From Metaphire vulgaris (taxonomy: Eukaryota > Annelida > Clitellata > Crassiclitellata > Megascolecidae), in NCBI GenBank assembly GCA_018105865.1, contig CM030841.1:11665682-11729681 (forward strand): a stretch of DNA of 64,000 bases. The letters run 5' to 3'. Position 1 is the first letter of the stretch, and each line of letters opens with the position of its first letter. The notes beneath the pieces were generated by a model. That model was given only the letters and a program-made list of their open reading frames with translations. It was not told the origin of the DNA and made no database searches. Below are positions 49,284 through 59,404 of the stretch, piece by piece. The translations under genes were made by a program, and so were the position numbers.

Positions 49284-52200
49284 CTAAATACCAAGAAGAC
49301 ATGCGATTCCCCTACCAAACAGAGGGCTGTACTGTCCAGGATACTCACTGCCGACATCACTTTCATCCATCATTTCAGAATCCGAATTGTGTGCAAAGCA
49401 GCAATCCTGACTTTCTGGTGACAAATACTCGCTTTCTGATGACAGCGAGACAGAAGTTCCCTGACCTGCAACGGCGTAGAACTGGTCGTCGACATTCACA
49501 GTAAATTCTGACGTTTGCGAGAGCTGAAAGAAAGAGAAAGACAGATAACAAATCAAGAATACCTAAGCACTGCAAGGACTTTATACGCATCTAAAACCAT
49601 GCTAATACAGACCCTCGTCAAGACAGAACATTTTCTCTGGACTGGCTCAATAGAAGTCTTTGGACTCGATTAACTTTTGGTTAATGTTGATGCTTCCTTC
49701 GGGTTCCTAAAGTCTGTGTTAAACAGGGGTTCAGGCTGCATAGTGCAAAATAATGACAGTTATTAAGTATTTACCGTAAAATCTCGAGCATAGTGCACAC
49801 TTTTAAAACTCAGAATTTAAGCATGCACCGAATCATAAACGCCACTGTGAGATTTCAGTGAACTTTGCAACATGCTTAGATTTTTACCATCGGTGAGTTG
49901 TCTTTGCACGGCATTGAAAGACCGAATTCACTGTCCAAAATGCAAAAGTACGCTTCAAACTCATCCGACGAGTTCAAAGGCACCATAACATCACCGCAGA
50001 GTTCGGCACCGGATACCTGAGGCGTTGAGGAAGTTTCCTCTGAAAAGTATTACACTACATACATCGGAATGCGTAAATAAATCGTAATTTTACGCCAGAT
50101 TAAAATCAGCAATCGTAGGTTAATAATTACACTGCATTTGGTTTTGATTTACTGCTAGGTGGCATATCAGTCAGTTTAACTGATCACTTTATTTATCACT
50201 TTATATTATTACTTTATCAATCTGTTGATCAATTTATTACATTGGTATGAATTATTAGCAATGCAACTAACTTACTACAAATGATAGGCAAATTCACTTT
50301 TATAATTTGAAATAATGGAAAAGTTCTAACAATTACAATGCTAAAAGGCTGCAAGGAAGTACAAACCAGGCCCTATCACAGGGGCAGGTGGGCCACTTGG
50401 TCAGGGCCCATGCTTAAAATGGGCCTCAAAATAATAGGCTTAAATATACCGGTAATTTCTTTTGTAATCCTCCTAAAGCTCTATATTCATATTCAGATTT
50501 AGGGGACTGAGAGACCAGAACTTTGTAAATGGCCTGGGCCTCCTCTGACCTATGAAAGGCCCTGGTACAAATATTTGATAAAATTTTTATAACCTGTGGT
50601 CCAATATGTTTCAGCATCTTGTAGGCTTACAACACACAGCGAAGTGTTGGAAATGCTCTCCTCTCTACAAAAAAAAACAAATTTTCAAGCAAGTAATTCA
50701 CAAATGCCTGCTAGAAAAACAATATACAATCAATTTAAACTTAATCTACAAGCATTAGAATATCAAACACTTTACAAAATACTTAAAACCACAGATATCA
50801 AATTTAGGAATATGAAATGTAAGTTACGGTACAATGAGATCAAAACCATAGCATAGCCAACTGCTAGAAGTATTTCAATATACAGTTTCAATTACACGTT
50901 TATTATTAGTGCCAGAAATACCACAGCAGTGATTTCCTAGGAAATAATGCTAAATGGCAAATGCAAAAGCATTTTCATTATAAAGGCCTAATTTTCATTT
51001 GGTGATAAGCTAAAATGACTGCATTAGTCAATTTTATCACACTGCTGTGCAACCATAAAGTCTGTACATAAAATTGTCTTTTTTACTTTATGGACACTAC
51101 AATGAAGCTAAATCTTGTCAAATATTTTCATCTGCTACTAAGATAGTAAAGATTACAGAAGAATGGTTAATAGAATAGCAATTCTAGGTAAAATACAACG
51201 TGCAGATTGTTCCAGTGTTAAAATCTTATATTATCTTATCTGCGAAACTGAGGTCACTGAACATAGTAAGTTACTATAATATAGTGGTTTTTACACAGGC
51301 TAACTTGGCCTGCTAATCCACTTTAAATCACATTTATTATTATTATTATTATTAATAATTAAAATAATAATTCCTCTTACTCGTCTTCATCAAGAGGGCA
51401 TCGAGTTTCGGCATCATTCCTGAAACAAAATTGCAACATCCAGCTAATAGCACGAACAATGAGGTAGATTTTGAGAACCAATAAGCACCAATAGTCAATA
51501 GAAAAATTTCAGTGGAATTGTGGTAGCTGACACTAGCTGCACTCAGCATGTTTTCAAAAAGTCAACAATTCTGCAAGTTTAAAGCAATAGGCTTAAAAAT
51601 AGCCATCTTTTCCAACAGGCTTATCCACTGCAGACTTGCACCTGGTCATCCGGCCTGATAGTCTGGATTTTATTGGCTCGCATTTTGTGCAATTGTGATT
51701 TGGTGCGTGATCGGCTGATGCTTCTATGCATTTGACGTGGCGCTATAGAAGCTGATGACTAGATTAGATGTCCTCTAAGCAAGAATGTTGTGAAAATTAG
51801 TCTTGTTGTTGCCATTTGTCATAATTCTCCCTCTATTCTCAAATCATTTGAAGCCAAAAAATTTCCTACATGACCAACTGTTGAATCGATGTAGGAAACA
51901 ATCATTTTTCTCGTATTAAAACAATCTTGCAATAAAGGAAAATGGAGAGAGGAGATTTCACGTAAACATTCAAAATAATGACCAGGGTTCCAAGTAGATG
52001 TGCCAAGCGAGCAGTGCCTTACATTAGCACGGCATAGCAGCACAAGAGGCCACAAATGCAAATTGTTCAATAAAAGGGGTGCGACCAAGAAAGAAAAAAA
52101 TCTTTTTAGTGCAAGGGTTGTGGACAAATGGAACAGTTTGGAAGAAAGGGTAACAGTTAAAATAATAAATGTGTTCAAAGTTGTCTATGAGAGAACTGGA

Positions 52201-55200
52201 TTATTAAATGTGAGGACTCTGAGGAGTAATTACCGGTAATCGTAATGGTTTACACACCTGTAGGCTAAAATGCTTCCTAAACCACTTGAAAATCATGTTA
52301 TTACCGGCATATTAATAGTGTTCAATATAAATTAAATGTTACACTTACAGGTTTAAACTTCTACAGCACTTTGCTGCCTCTCGATTGCCAATGTGTTGGT
52401 TGCCTGTCACAAGATTCTCATAGTTATCAATACTAGCATAACAAAAACCACAGAAAGGGCATCTTGTTATTTCAGTGACCTACACTCTTCAATTACCAGT
52501 AATGAGATTCACAATATGTATCATACCTCAAAAATTCACTATATTAGCCCAAAAATTCTTATCCCTGCAAAATTTTCAACTTTAAGATAATAAATTATAA
52601 GAACTTGTCTGTTATTTTCTCAATATTGTTCTGCATTCTTGCCTCAATATACACACAGCCAGCGCGATTGCCAATGGTATGTAGGTTTTCTCTAGAATTT
52701 GCGCGTGGCCATTTTTCTCAGTGAACAAACGGGGTCATCAGCCTGTCAAATCCTTCAAAATTTTTCTAGCATTAGTTTGTCCTACTGACTAACTCTGCCT
52801 TTTGTCCACAATTTAAAATGGAGATCCTTAAAACGTGGACATAGGTATACTTTTGACGGGAGTCTATTAATAATTTATACTTCTCATTGAACTTTCACAA
52901 TCGTGAAACGTTAGGTGATGCAACTATTGAATTGGTAAAATGATGAGTAAGCTGAAGCCATGCACTGAAACCCTAAAGCTAAAGCTGTATTCACACATCC
53001 TTAAAAATTTAAAATCGATGGTCATTTGCACTCCAAAACAATGTTCTTGTTCTATCACACACCTCAAATGTATGCTAACATTTATTCTGCGTACATAATA
53101 CACTTCATATACCGTAGTCAATTTCATACAGTAGCATAATAGAATCTCAAGGCTACATGCATCCAATTGAAGTTAAACATGGATGCATTTCAAACCAAGC
53201 ACATAAATGTGAAGAGGGTATTACTACATTTGCACAGAAGTTAATGTTTCTGTGGATGCAAGGCTCACTAGATACTCACTAGTTACAACGGGATAAAATT
53301 AAACCGATAAAACCTGTAGGAAGTCTTTGATGCCGTATTTGTGTCTTCCCTCCTGTATCTGGATTTTCGAGGTCCTAGTTGGCATGAATCGTAATTCGAC
53401 TTCCTAGACCTTGGAGTCTGATTATTCCTACAAGTGAGAGCTTACGAGATAATTATAATTTGTGATATTTAATGCAAAAGCTGAAATTATCAATTAAAGC
53501 TGAAATTATCACACTATGAACATTAGCATCACAGTTGGACAACAGCAAAATAGCAGTGACACTAAATCCTTCAGATGACGCACAACATGGACAAGAATTT
53601 TCTAGCAAACTGACTTACTTAGAGATACTGGCATCTTCATCGTCAGACAGGCAAATTCTTTCAGTGCAGAAAAGATGCTGCATTCCATTTTCCTGGCTAT
53701 AGTCTTCAAAACACGGTGACTGGAAATACAAGAAATCTGGCTACAAGTTTCTTAGAAATCAAAAGCACAAATAAACTAATTCTCTTTTTCCAAATGCCGA
53801 GCATTTTACCAGATATGAAAAAAGAACTGATGCTAAAGAACTCCACAGACTTCAAGCATAATATGTCAAACTATGCTAAACTGTATTTTTACAACAATAT
53901 TATTATCTTGATAAAAATCCACCCAATCAGAAATATATTTGGCCCTCCTATGCTCCAAGTCAGGATAGACTTGTTGAAAATAATTTTCAAATCGTGCCCA
54001 CCGAAGCAGTATTTATAGGATATTCACTGACTGGCTCCAGGGTCTCAAGATTCTTTGAGGGAGTTTGACCCCAACACCAAGTTGATGGAAGCTTGACTGG
54101 AGTAAATCCAAGAGCTTGCTCGTTTTCCTACAAAGGAATCGCTCTGCCCGTCACAAAACTCATTGATCCAAAGAAACAACGTAGTGTTCAGTACTCTTAC
54201 ACTTTTAAATAAGTGCAAAGGTATGAATGATGATAATCACTAACACAGTGACACTAAATATATTTAGTACCCGAATTGTCAAATTCAGTCATGACACTTA
54301 TCAATTGTAGCATAATTAAGGAAAACAACAAAAATCAGTGATTACGTGTTCGTTTTTCTCAGGAGTCATCGGCAGGATCTGACTTGCCGTCATTGTCCTC
54401 CTGGTTCGACATCGCTTTCGAACGGATCTATCGACGGGATTATCATCCTGCAAGAAGCATAGAATAGCACACACCCACACCCACAAACGCACACACACAC
54501 AAAGAGGACTTTCCTTCTACATCTGACAGACCTCATAAAATATTTTTGCAGTTACTCACATTAAAATTTACATTTCTACAATCAACAACTAGGAATCTGA
54601 AAAGTAATATAAATAAATAATTTAGGGTAGCCATGAGAGGTAATGGGGCATGGGACTGAGGCCTTCTATTCAAGAGATTTTCACAGAACTGAGAAGAAAA
54701 TTATATTGCAGGGTTGAGGTAGCTACCTAAGTAAGCTGTCTTACAGTTTTTTGCAAATAGCATCTGAGCTAAGGGTCAAACTCTGATATTACTCAAGATG
54801 CTTTTGTGGTTCATCTCTGACCCAGACCCTGTTGAGGGAAGCTAACAAATCCCTGCAAAGGTTTCTAATCCAGCATTCAATCATGTAACCGCTTTCCTAA
54901 TTTTAACAACAAATCATGGCAATACCGTGAATGTGAGAGTGTACAATTTTTCAGCTCTTAACAAGATTCAAGCATTTCAAAGAAATAATTTATATCTCCT
55001 CGCATACTTTCATCTCCACAGTAATCTGAACCGCACAGATCATTGCGTTAACTCACAAATAAATTGAAAATTTTTCATCATCCTTCATTGTTCATATGGT
55101 CCTCGACAAACAAGCAAATGGCGAGATGATCTTAATTGTCATTTGCTGGCGATGTACAAGTAAATACTGTTAATAAAACCTTGCTTGCCTCTTTGTCCAG

Positions 55201-57280
55201 TCCGTTGTACAGAAAATGCGTCGACTCTGACAAGTTCCTCTTGCTTGTGGCTACTCTTCTCCGACTGACCAACCAGTGCCAAAATAAGGATGACATTTAA
55301 AGATTTAAAGTGCGAAAAGAACGAAATACACAATGCAGTGTAATGGTACATCTTGTAAATTTCTTCAGCACTAAAGAAAACAGTGTCTACAGGACCAGTG
55401 CTCTGTCAAGCAAAAGTCCATGGTCAACCTTGTAGTTCACCCCACCCCCCTGCAGTCAATGTTTGGAGATCGGTAATGGAATGCCTAAAGACTAAATAGG
55501 AAACTATGGACTGATGTTCAAAGAGGAGGATAAATTGTCTTCAAGGTGTCGCTGGCTGGCAAAGGAGAAGACAGACATCAAAAGAGGGCAGGCACAATAT
55601 GATGTAGCCCTCGAGTCTAAAGGGGGCCCCGCTCGCTCTGATGGGTCTCAGTTTTCAACAGCAAAATCTGTATTGGAAAGTAATGCAACAACACATTTAT
55701 ATAGTGCCCCTATAGTGAACAAGCACTAGGACATACAAAATTGTACTTAATAAGTTATGCTTTATTTAGATGTGTCAGCCAATCACGGTACCACTTCTTT
55801 AGTATGTACTTTGGTTGATACTACTAGATCGACCACATTTTCCAACAGCTGTAGTGGCAACAGGGCATCCATGCAGCATTTTATATGTCACAAATACTTA
55901 GGCCAGTGATTACATGTGATGATGTGGTCCATATACTGTATACATGCAAATTACATGAAATTAGTACAGACTTAGCCATCTTTGAGTTCCGCTGTGTCTG
56001 GGCAACTACAAAGCTCTCTTGTAACTGATTCACCTTTCTCACACACCAGCTGTTGATATTTTTAACACCCTGTTTTTCAGCTGAAAAAGAAACAAATTAT
56101 TTTAAGTCTTGGATTGACAAACCGCGACTGCTGCTAAGTGATGCGATTTAACTGATATTCAGGTCAAAGGATGTGAAAATAATTGTAGAATAGCCATACA
56201 GCAGAATCCAACTCTGACTGACAGATCATGAAAGTTTTACAAATTATCCCATATGTCAATTCACTGTAAATGAATCCACCTTAACAAAGCAGAACCCTGG
56301 ACCTAGCCAGTAATAGCCATGATTTCATTATAAATTATACTTTACTCATAACAATTGTTAACAATTGTATCCTTAATTCTTAGAACCCATTCTGTTGAAA
56401 CTTACTTGTCAAAAATGTACAAATACAGATTAGTTAATTATTAAAACCTTTCTCTTGGAGTAGAGTTACAACCATGTTCTCCAGAAAATCAATGTGTCTG
56501 GCAGTTTCCTTCAAAATGATTGCCTATATAAATGCATATTAGATATATTTCTAACAAGGTAACTGCAATCAGTCCATATATGTACACACACACACTCACA
56601 CACATGCACACACTTCATTTATATACAAAGTGATTAAATTGGCTCCTAAAAATATGAATTCAGTTCATATCAACTTCTACTATATTGTCATTTTCTTTGC
56701 GTCAATTACTGGTAATGTTTCTTAATTGTTTAAGTAGAACTCTAAACTTAAGCTCATTTGTTTCTTACAGTTTCACAAAGTCTCTGCATCATCACTGACA
56801 AAAGGCTAGGCACATCTGATATTGAATTTGCAATACCTTAGTTGGTGCCAATGTTTTGTTTATTTGAGGGGAGTGATGGGGTTTAACCCCCACAATGGCT
56901 GGAGTGGATTGGCTCCTAGTGGGGCTCAAAAATAAAAATTAGCTCCAATTGAAGGTTCACAATTTTAGGATGGGAGGAGTCCAATGATTGTCTTTGAGAA
57001 ATTAACCATACTCAAAGACAGGACTTGCACAGCCGGAGAAACATCCTTGTCAGATTCCTGGGTTAGGCCAATGCCACAAGTGCATGATTGTCATCATTGT
57101 GCACGTAGTCTAGCAAAGATGTCATACTTTTGAAATCTGTTGTTTGTTGCTCCTTTTCGTGGCTGGCATGATATGCTTCAAAATTTCATAGCAACCTGAC
57201 AAACTGGCACGCCATCTTGCGTCCGACTGTCTTCTACGCACTCTGCTCTGACTCACAGCAGAAGAATTGAGACCTTTCAT
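49119..57280 (-). CDS. STRA8-like atypical bHLH protein gene, multi-exon, model incomplete
   Basis: At least ten minus-strand open segments, each with plausible splice signals, lie in this order: 57280-57128, 56523-56448, 56080-56034, 55264-55180, 54447-54346, 53719-53619, 51419-51381, 50037-49888, 49523-49349 and 49283-49119. Exons 1-2 encode RRRQSDARWRASLSGCYEIL, a loop, then QQISK joined to AIILKETARHIDFLENM. This matches my recollection of the vertebrate STRA8 bHLH (RRxSxARxRAxL in helix 1; SKxxxLxxxxxHIxxLE with a following LL in helix 2) and lacks the HxxER signature of ordinary bHLH factors. STRA8 is a germ-cell nuclear factor acting with MEIOSIN at meiotic entry in mammals. Later exons add a basic stretch (VRKRCRTRR) and acidic Ser-rich sequence. 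Phases agree for exons 1-3, 5-7 and 8-10. The joins 3-4-5 and 7-8 do not resolve, so small exons are missing or boundaries are wrong. Exons 5-10 could belong to another gene. Confidence 0.6.
49349..49523 (-). CDS. STRA8-like exon 9: Ser/acidic
   Basis: A strong polypyrimidine acceptor (CTTTCTCTTTCTTTCAG) and a consensus donor GTGAGT bound 175 nt. In phase 0 it reads LSQTSEFTVNVDDQFYAVAG, then a Ser-rich acidic run with SESEYLSPESQD and SDSEMMDESDV. It is the best-supported splice pair in the gene. It leaves phase 1. Confidence 0.65.
49888..50037 (-). CDS. STRA8-like exon 8
   Basis: Two tandem acceptor AGs (TTTTCAG and CAGAG) precede the exon and GTAAAA follows. The open frame has exactly 50 codons: ETSSTPQVSGAELCGD, then ...LNSSDEFEAYFCILDSEFG. 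Using the first AG moves the start to 50039. Neither start accepts the phase-2 exit of exon 7, so an exon is probably missing between them. It leaves phase 0 into exon 9. Confidence 0.58.
50367..50564. mobile_element. hAT-type MITE, CAGGCCCT family
   Basis: Ends CAGGCCCTATC / GAAAGGCCCTG with flanks GTACAAAC and GTACAAAT (7 of 8). Interior phrases recur at 18112-18439. It lies in an intron of the STRA8-like gene. Confidence 0.82.
51260..51355 (+). mobile_element. LINE/SINE 3' tail with short (ATT)n
   Basis: TAGTGGTTTTTACACAGGCT then CACTTTAAATCACATTTATT and ATT units. It lies in an intron of the STRA8-like gene, antisense. Confidence 0.72.
51381..51419 (-). CDS. STRA8-like exon 7: 39-nt microexon
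   Basis: Acceptor TTTTGTTTCAG and donor GTAAGAG bound 39 nt. Entered in phase 2 from exon 6 this gives K-NDAETRCPLDED, acidic like its neighbours, and leaves phase 2. An ATT-type LINE tail lies immediately downstream in the transcript, at about 51270-51355. Confidence 0.5.
52000..52330 (+). mobile_element. CR1-like LINE 3' end, intronic and antisense to the STRA8-like gene
   Basis: It encodes RHSSTRGHKCKLFNKRGATK and NLFSARVVDKWNSLEERVTV, a typical ORF2 C-terminus. Next come GGATTATTAAATG and a GGCTAAAATGCTTCC..ACC..AAATCATG tail. The same tail family is at 16478, 22843, 37765, 51260 and 59555. Confidence 0.82.
53619..53719 (-). CDS. STRA8-like exon 6: acidic segment
   Basis: The acceptor TTTCCAG and a consensus donor GTAAGT bound 101 nt, read SPCFEDYSQENGMQHLFC, then ...CLSDDEDASIS. 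It follows exon 5 in phase 0 and leaves phase 2. A second open frame exists, but the acidic SDDEDAS composition matches the neighbouring exons. Confidence 0.6.
54346..54447 (-). CDS. STRA8-like exon 5: basic, NLS-like
   Basis: Acceptor CTTCTTGCAG and donor CAC|GTAATC bound 102 nt. Only phase 0 is open and it reads DDNPVDRSVRKRCRTRRTMT followed by a Pro/Glu segment. The RKRCRTRR run looks like a nuclear localisation signal, as expected for a DNA-binding protein. Confidence 0.58.
55180..55264 (-). CDS. STRA8-like exon 4 (frame uncertain)
   Basis: Acceptor GGTTGGTCAG and donor G|GTTTTA bound 85 nt. Two frames are open: SEKSSHKQEELVRVD... (entered in phase 0, leaving phase 1) and RRRVATSKRNLSEST... 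(entered in phase 2, leaving phase 0). Only the second joins directly to exon 5, and only the first fits the short form of exon 3. Confidence 0.42.
56034..56080 (-). CDS. STRA8-like exon 3 (short, possibly longer)
   Basis: A strong acceptor (TTTGTTTCTTTTTCAG) is followed by 47 nt that, entered in phase 1, read AEKQGVKNINSWCVRK before GTGAAT. The frame continues open past this donor (VNQLQESFVVAQTQRNSKMA), so the exon could extend to about 55973. A phase-2 exit there would fit the next exon in its second open frame. Confidence 0.5.
56448..56523 (-). CDS. STRA8-like exon 2: helix 2 and leucine-rich extension
   Basis: The acceptor TATATAG precedes GCAATCATTTTG. The 76-nt exon reads AIILKETARHIDFLENMVVT then LLQEK, and ends in phase 1 before GTTTTA. 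It fits exon 1 in phase 0 and gives a textbook second bHLH helix, with Leu/Ile spacing and the HIxxLE pattern of STRA8. The acceptor and donor are individually weak; the protein match is the main support. Confidence 0.68.
57128..57280 (-). CDS. STRA8-like exon 1: basic region and helix 1
   Basis: ATG at 57280 opens 51 codons ending QQISK before the donor GTATGA. The basic/helix 1 part reads RVRRRQSDARWRASLSGCYE and then ILKHIM. The position after ISK, at the loop/helix 2 border, is a common intron site in bHLH genes. A TTTCAG sits directly before the ATG and the frame stays open upstream, so this may be an internal exon with the true start further 5'. Confidence 0.68.
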
Positions 57281-59129
57281 TCTGAAATTATCGCAGCTCT
57301 TAACTAGCAGCTCATTTATTTTGGCTATGTTAAGCCTAAGCAACAGATGTAGGCCTACGCCACACACTAAAATGTACTAAACTTGTAAACATGCAGTCAA
57401 GATTCAGAGTTGTTTATTGCAGTGATAGGCCTATGCATAATTAGAGCCTAGTGTTCATGGATATTTGTACACCCCCTAACACCCCCCAACTTGAGACCAA
57501 TACACTCCAAATTTTCCACGATCAGAGCCTGAGATGCACCCCTAACACCCTCCAACACCCCATTTGAGACCGACACCCCCAAATTGATAATCCTAGAAAT
57601 AACCCTGCTAGTGTTTGATTTGCCAAAAGGTTGGACCTTTCACAGGCCGAGCCCCATTCTCAGAGGGAGGTGGAAAATTTGGTTCTCAGATGTTTAGGGT
57701 AGGCCTATGAACTTTAAGATATGGATGTTCGAGGTTGACAACCTCACTTAGGCCTATAGATGTTAACCCCTCGCTAAGGGTCGAAACTTTGATGCAGGCC
57801 TTTCACCATCAACTGATGCAAGATGCATTATCAAATGGCGCTGAAGAAGTTTGATGAATCATTGGTTAGCGTAACCCGACCATCACTGCGTTTTGATAGG
57901 CTAAATCGATTGCTGCTCACATAGCCTAGGCTATAACTGATATTTATCAAACACTACAACATAGACCTAATTGTTGAAATATGGCGCAATGCGTAGACTC
58001 AGAGTTGAGAAAAGCATGAAGGTTTATTTTACTAGAAATGGCGTTACAAAGTTTTAGAAATCACAACATCGGAGAATAGCCTAATGGAAAATAAACAGAC
58101 AATTTCTTCAAGCCAGCTTATTGCTTTGTTAAATTCATATTCAATCGATCATTTAGCAGCAATACTCTGATATTCTTCGAACTTTGATAAACTTGAACAC
58201 AGTTTTATCTCAAAATAAAATTGATTTAAAGATTAAAAGACGGCGTCTACTCCATAGAATTTCATATACACATCAAATTCGATGGTCTGCTCCGCCAATC
58301 CGATCATCGAACTTCTATAGCGCCATAATTGTACAGAAGCGCCGAATGCTGTCATGCATCTGCGGTCTCATGATTTTAGGGTCAACGTTTCTGCTCAATC
58401 GGCCTATAAGAGGACTGAGAAGACTCACGCGTTGAGGAGCTGCAGTTTGGTTCCGGTGGAAAGTCCTCTGCTGCGCCATAATTTGCTAAGGCAGCCTAAG
58501 GCTCTGCTTGAAAGGCTTATTCTACATCGTATCTCAGGGTTACAATCTCCGTCTGCGCGGGGCAGGCTGCCAAGATAGACAAATTCATCACCTCATCCTA
58601 TTCTCTTATACCCTCTGACTGATCTATATGGAATGACCTGGTCTTTTGCGGATGGACTTGAAGTACCATCGATTGATACCCTTGGGTATTAGTATTGGAA
58701 CTGGTGCTATAGAAGTGCATATTTATTTATTTATCTTCTTGTCTCTTGCTTTAATCGTCATGGGTCTTAATTATTTCCCAGCTGCCATTACTTTGGTTTT
58801 GCAAACGTTGATTGAGAGACCCAAATTCCCAATTTGCTTTCAGCTTCGTTGAGTATGTTCAATATGCATTGTAATTTGTAACTACTCTGGCTGAAATGCC
58901 AGATCAACACCATCGGCATATCGAATAATATCACTTGATGCTTCTATGCATTACTATTAGCGCTATAGTTCAAGATTTAGATAAGATAGATTAAATCTTA
59001 CCCTACTCAGCGTAGAAAGAGAAGATATCGCGAAAACTAAATTTCAGCACATCACAGAGTAGACCAACTCACACCAGAAAAGCAAGAAAAGTGAATTAGA
59101 AAAGTCTTGCCAACCGAAGGATATTTCTC
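57281..59129. other. Divergent intergenic region between STRA8-like and TM9SF3
   Basis: It contains the hAT MITE at 57456-57607. A degenerate region at about 58190-58990 has LINE-like tail phrases (GATGCTTCTATGCAT, GGCGCTATAG) and an unassigned ORF at 58354-58578. No further coding exon is recognised; 5' UTR exons of either gene may lie here. Confidence 0.5.
57456..57607. mobile_element. hAT MITE, CAGGGATATTT family (internally deleted)
   Basis: Ends CATGGATATTTG / CTAGAAATAACCCTG, perfect duplication CTAGTGTT (57448-57455, 57608-57615). It lacks the central module of the longer copies. Confidence 0.88.
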
Positions 59130-59293
59130 CTATTGCACCCCTTTACCCTACGGTCGTCTACGGGCTTCGTGGTGGCGCCATCTTGGCCAGGGTGCGACGT
59201 GGATGAGTGACTACAGCAGCCATTTGTAATCGGAGTCTAATAACTCTTTATTTCTTTATTAATTATTAATATTATTTGAGGTTGATTTTGAAA
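59130..59293 (+). promoter_or_regulatory. TM9SF3: Probable TM9SF3 promoter/5' UTR with YY1-like element
   Basis: A GC-richer, TATA-less stretch precedes the start codon. GCGCCATCTTGGCC at 59175-59188 is the reverse complement of the YY1-type core AAGATGGCG, frequent near start sites of housekeeping genes. The transcription start itself cannot be read from sequence. Confidence 0.4.
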
Positions 59294-59404
59294 ATGCGGA
59301 CGGGAGGAGGAGATCGGAGGCCGATCGGCGCCGATCGGCTGTTTCTTCTGGCCGGAATTTGCCTATTCGTGCGGACAATCAGCGCCGATGAACACAGCCA
59401 CATA
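59294..59404 (+). CDS. TM9SF3: TM9SF3 exon 1
   Basis: ATGCGGACGGGAGGA starts 37 codons containing the signal peptide and ADEHSHI, before the donor GTAAGT. An in-frame TTG upstream (59276) is not a credible start. The mature N-terminus ADEH matches vertebrate TM9SF3. Confidence 0.93.

Noticed and set aside
52000..52239. Additional exon of the STRA8-like gene
   Set aside because: Plus-strand ORF is a LINE C-terminus, antisense to the gene.
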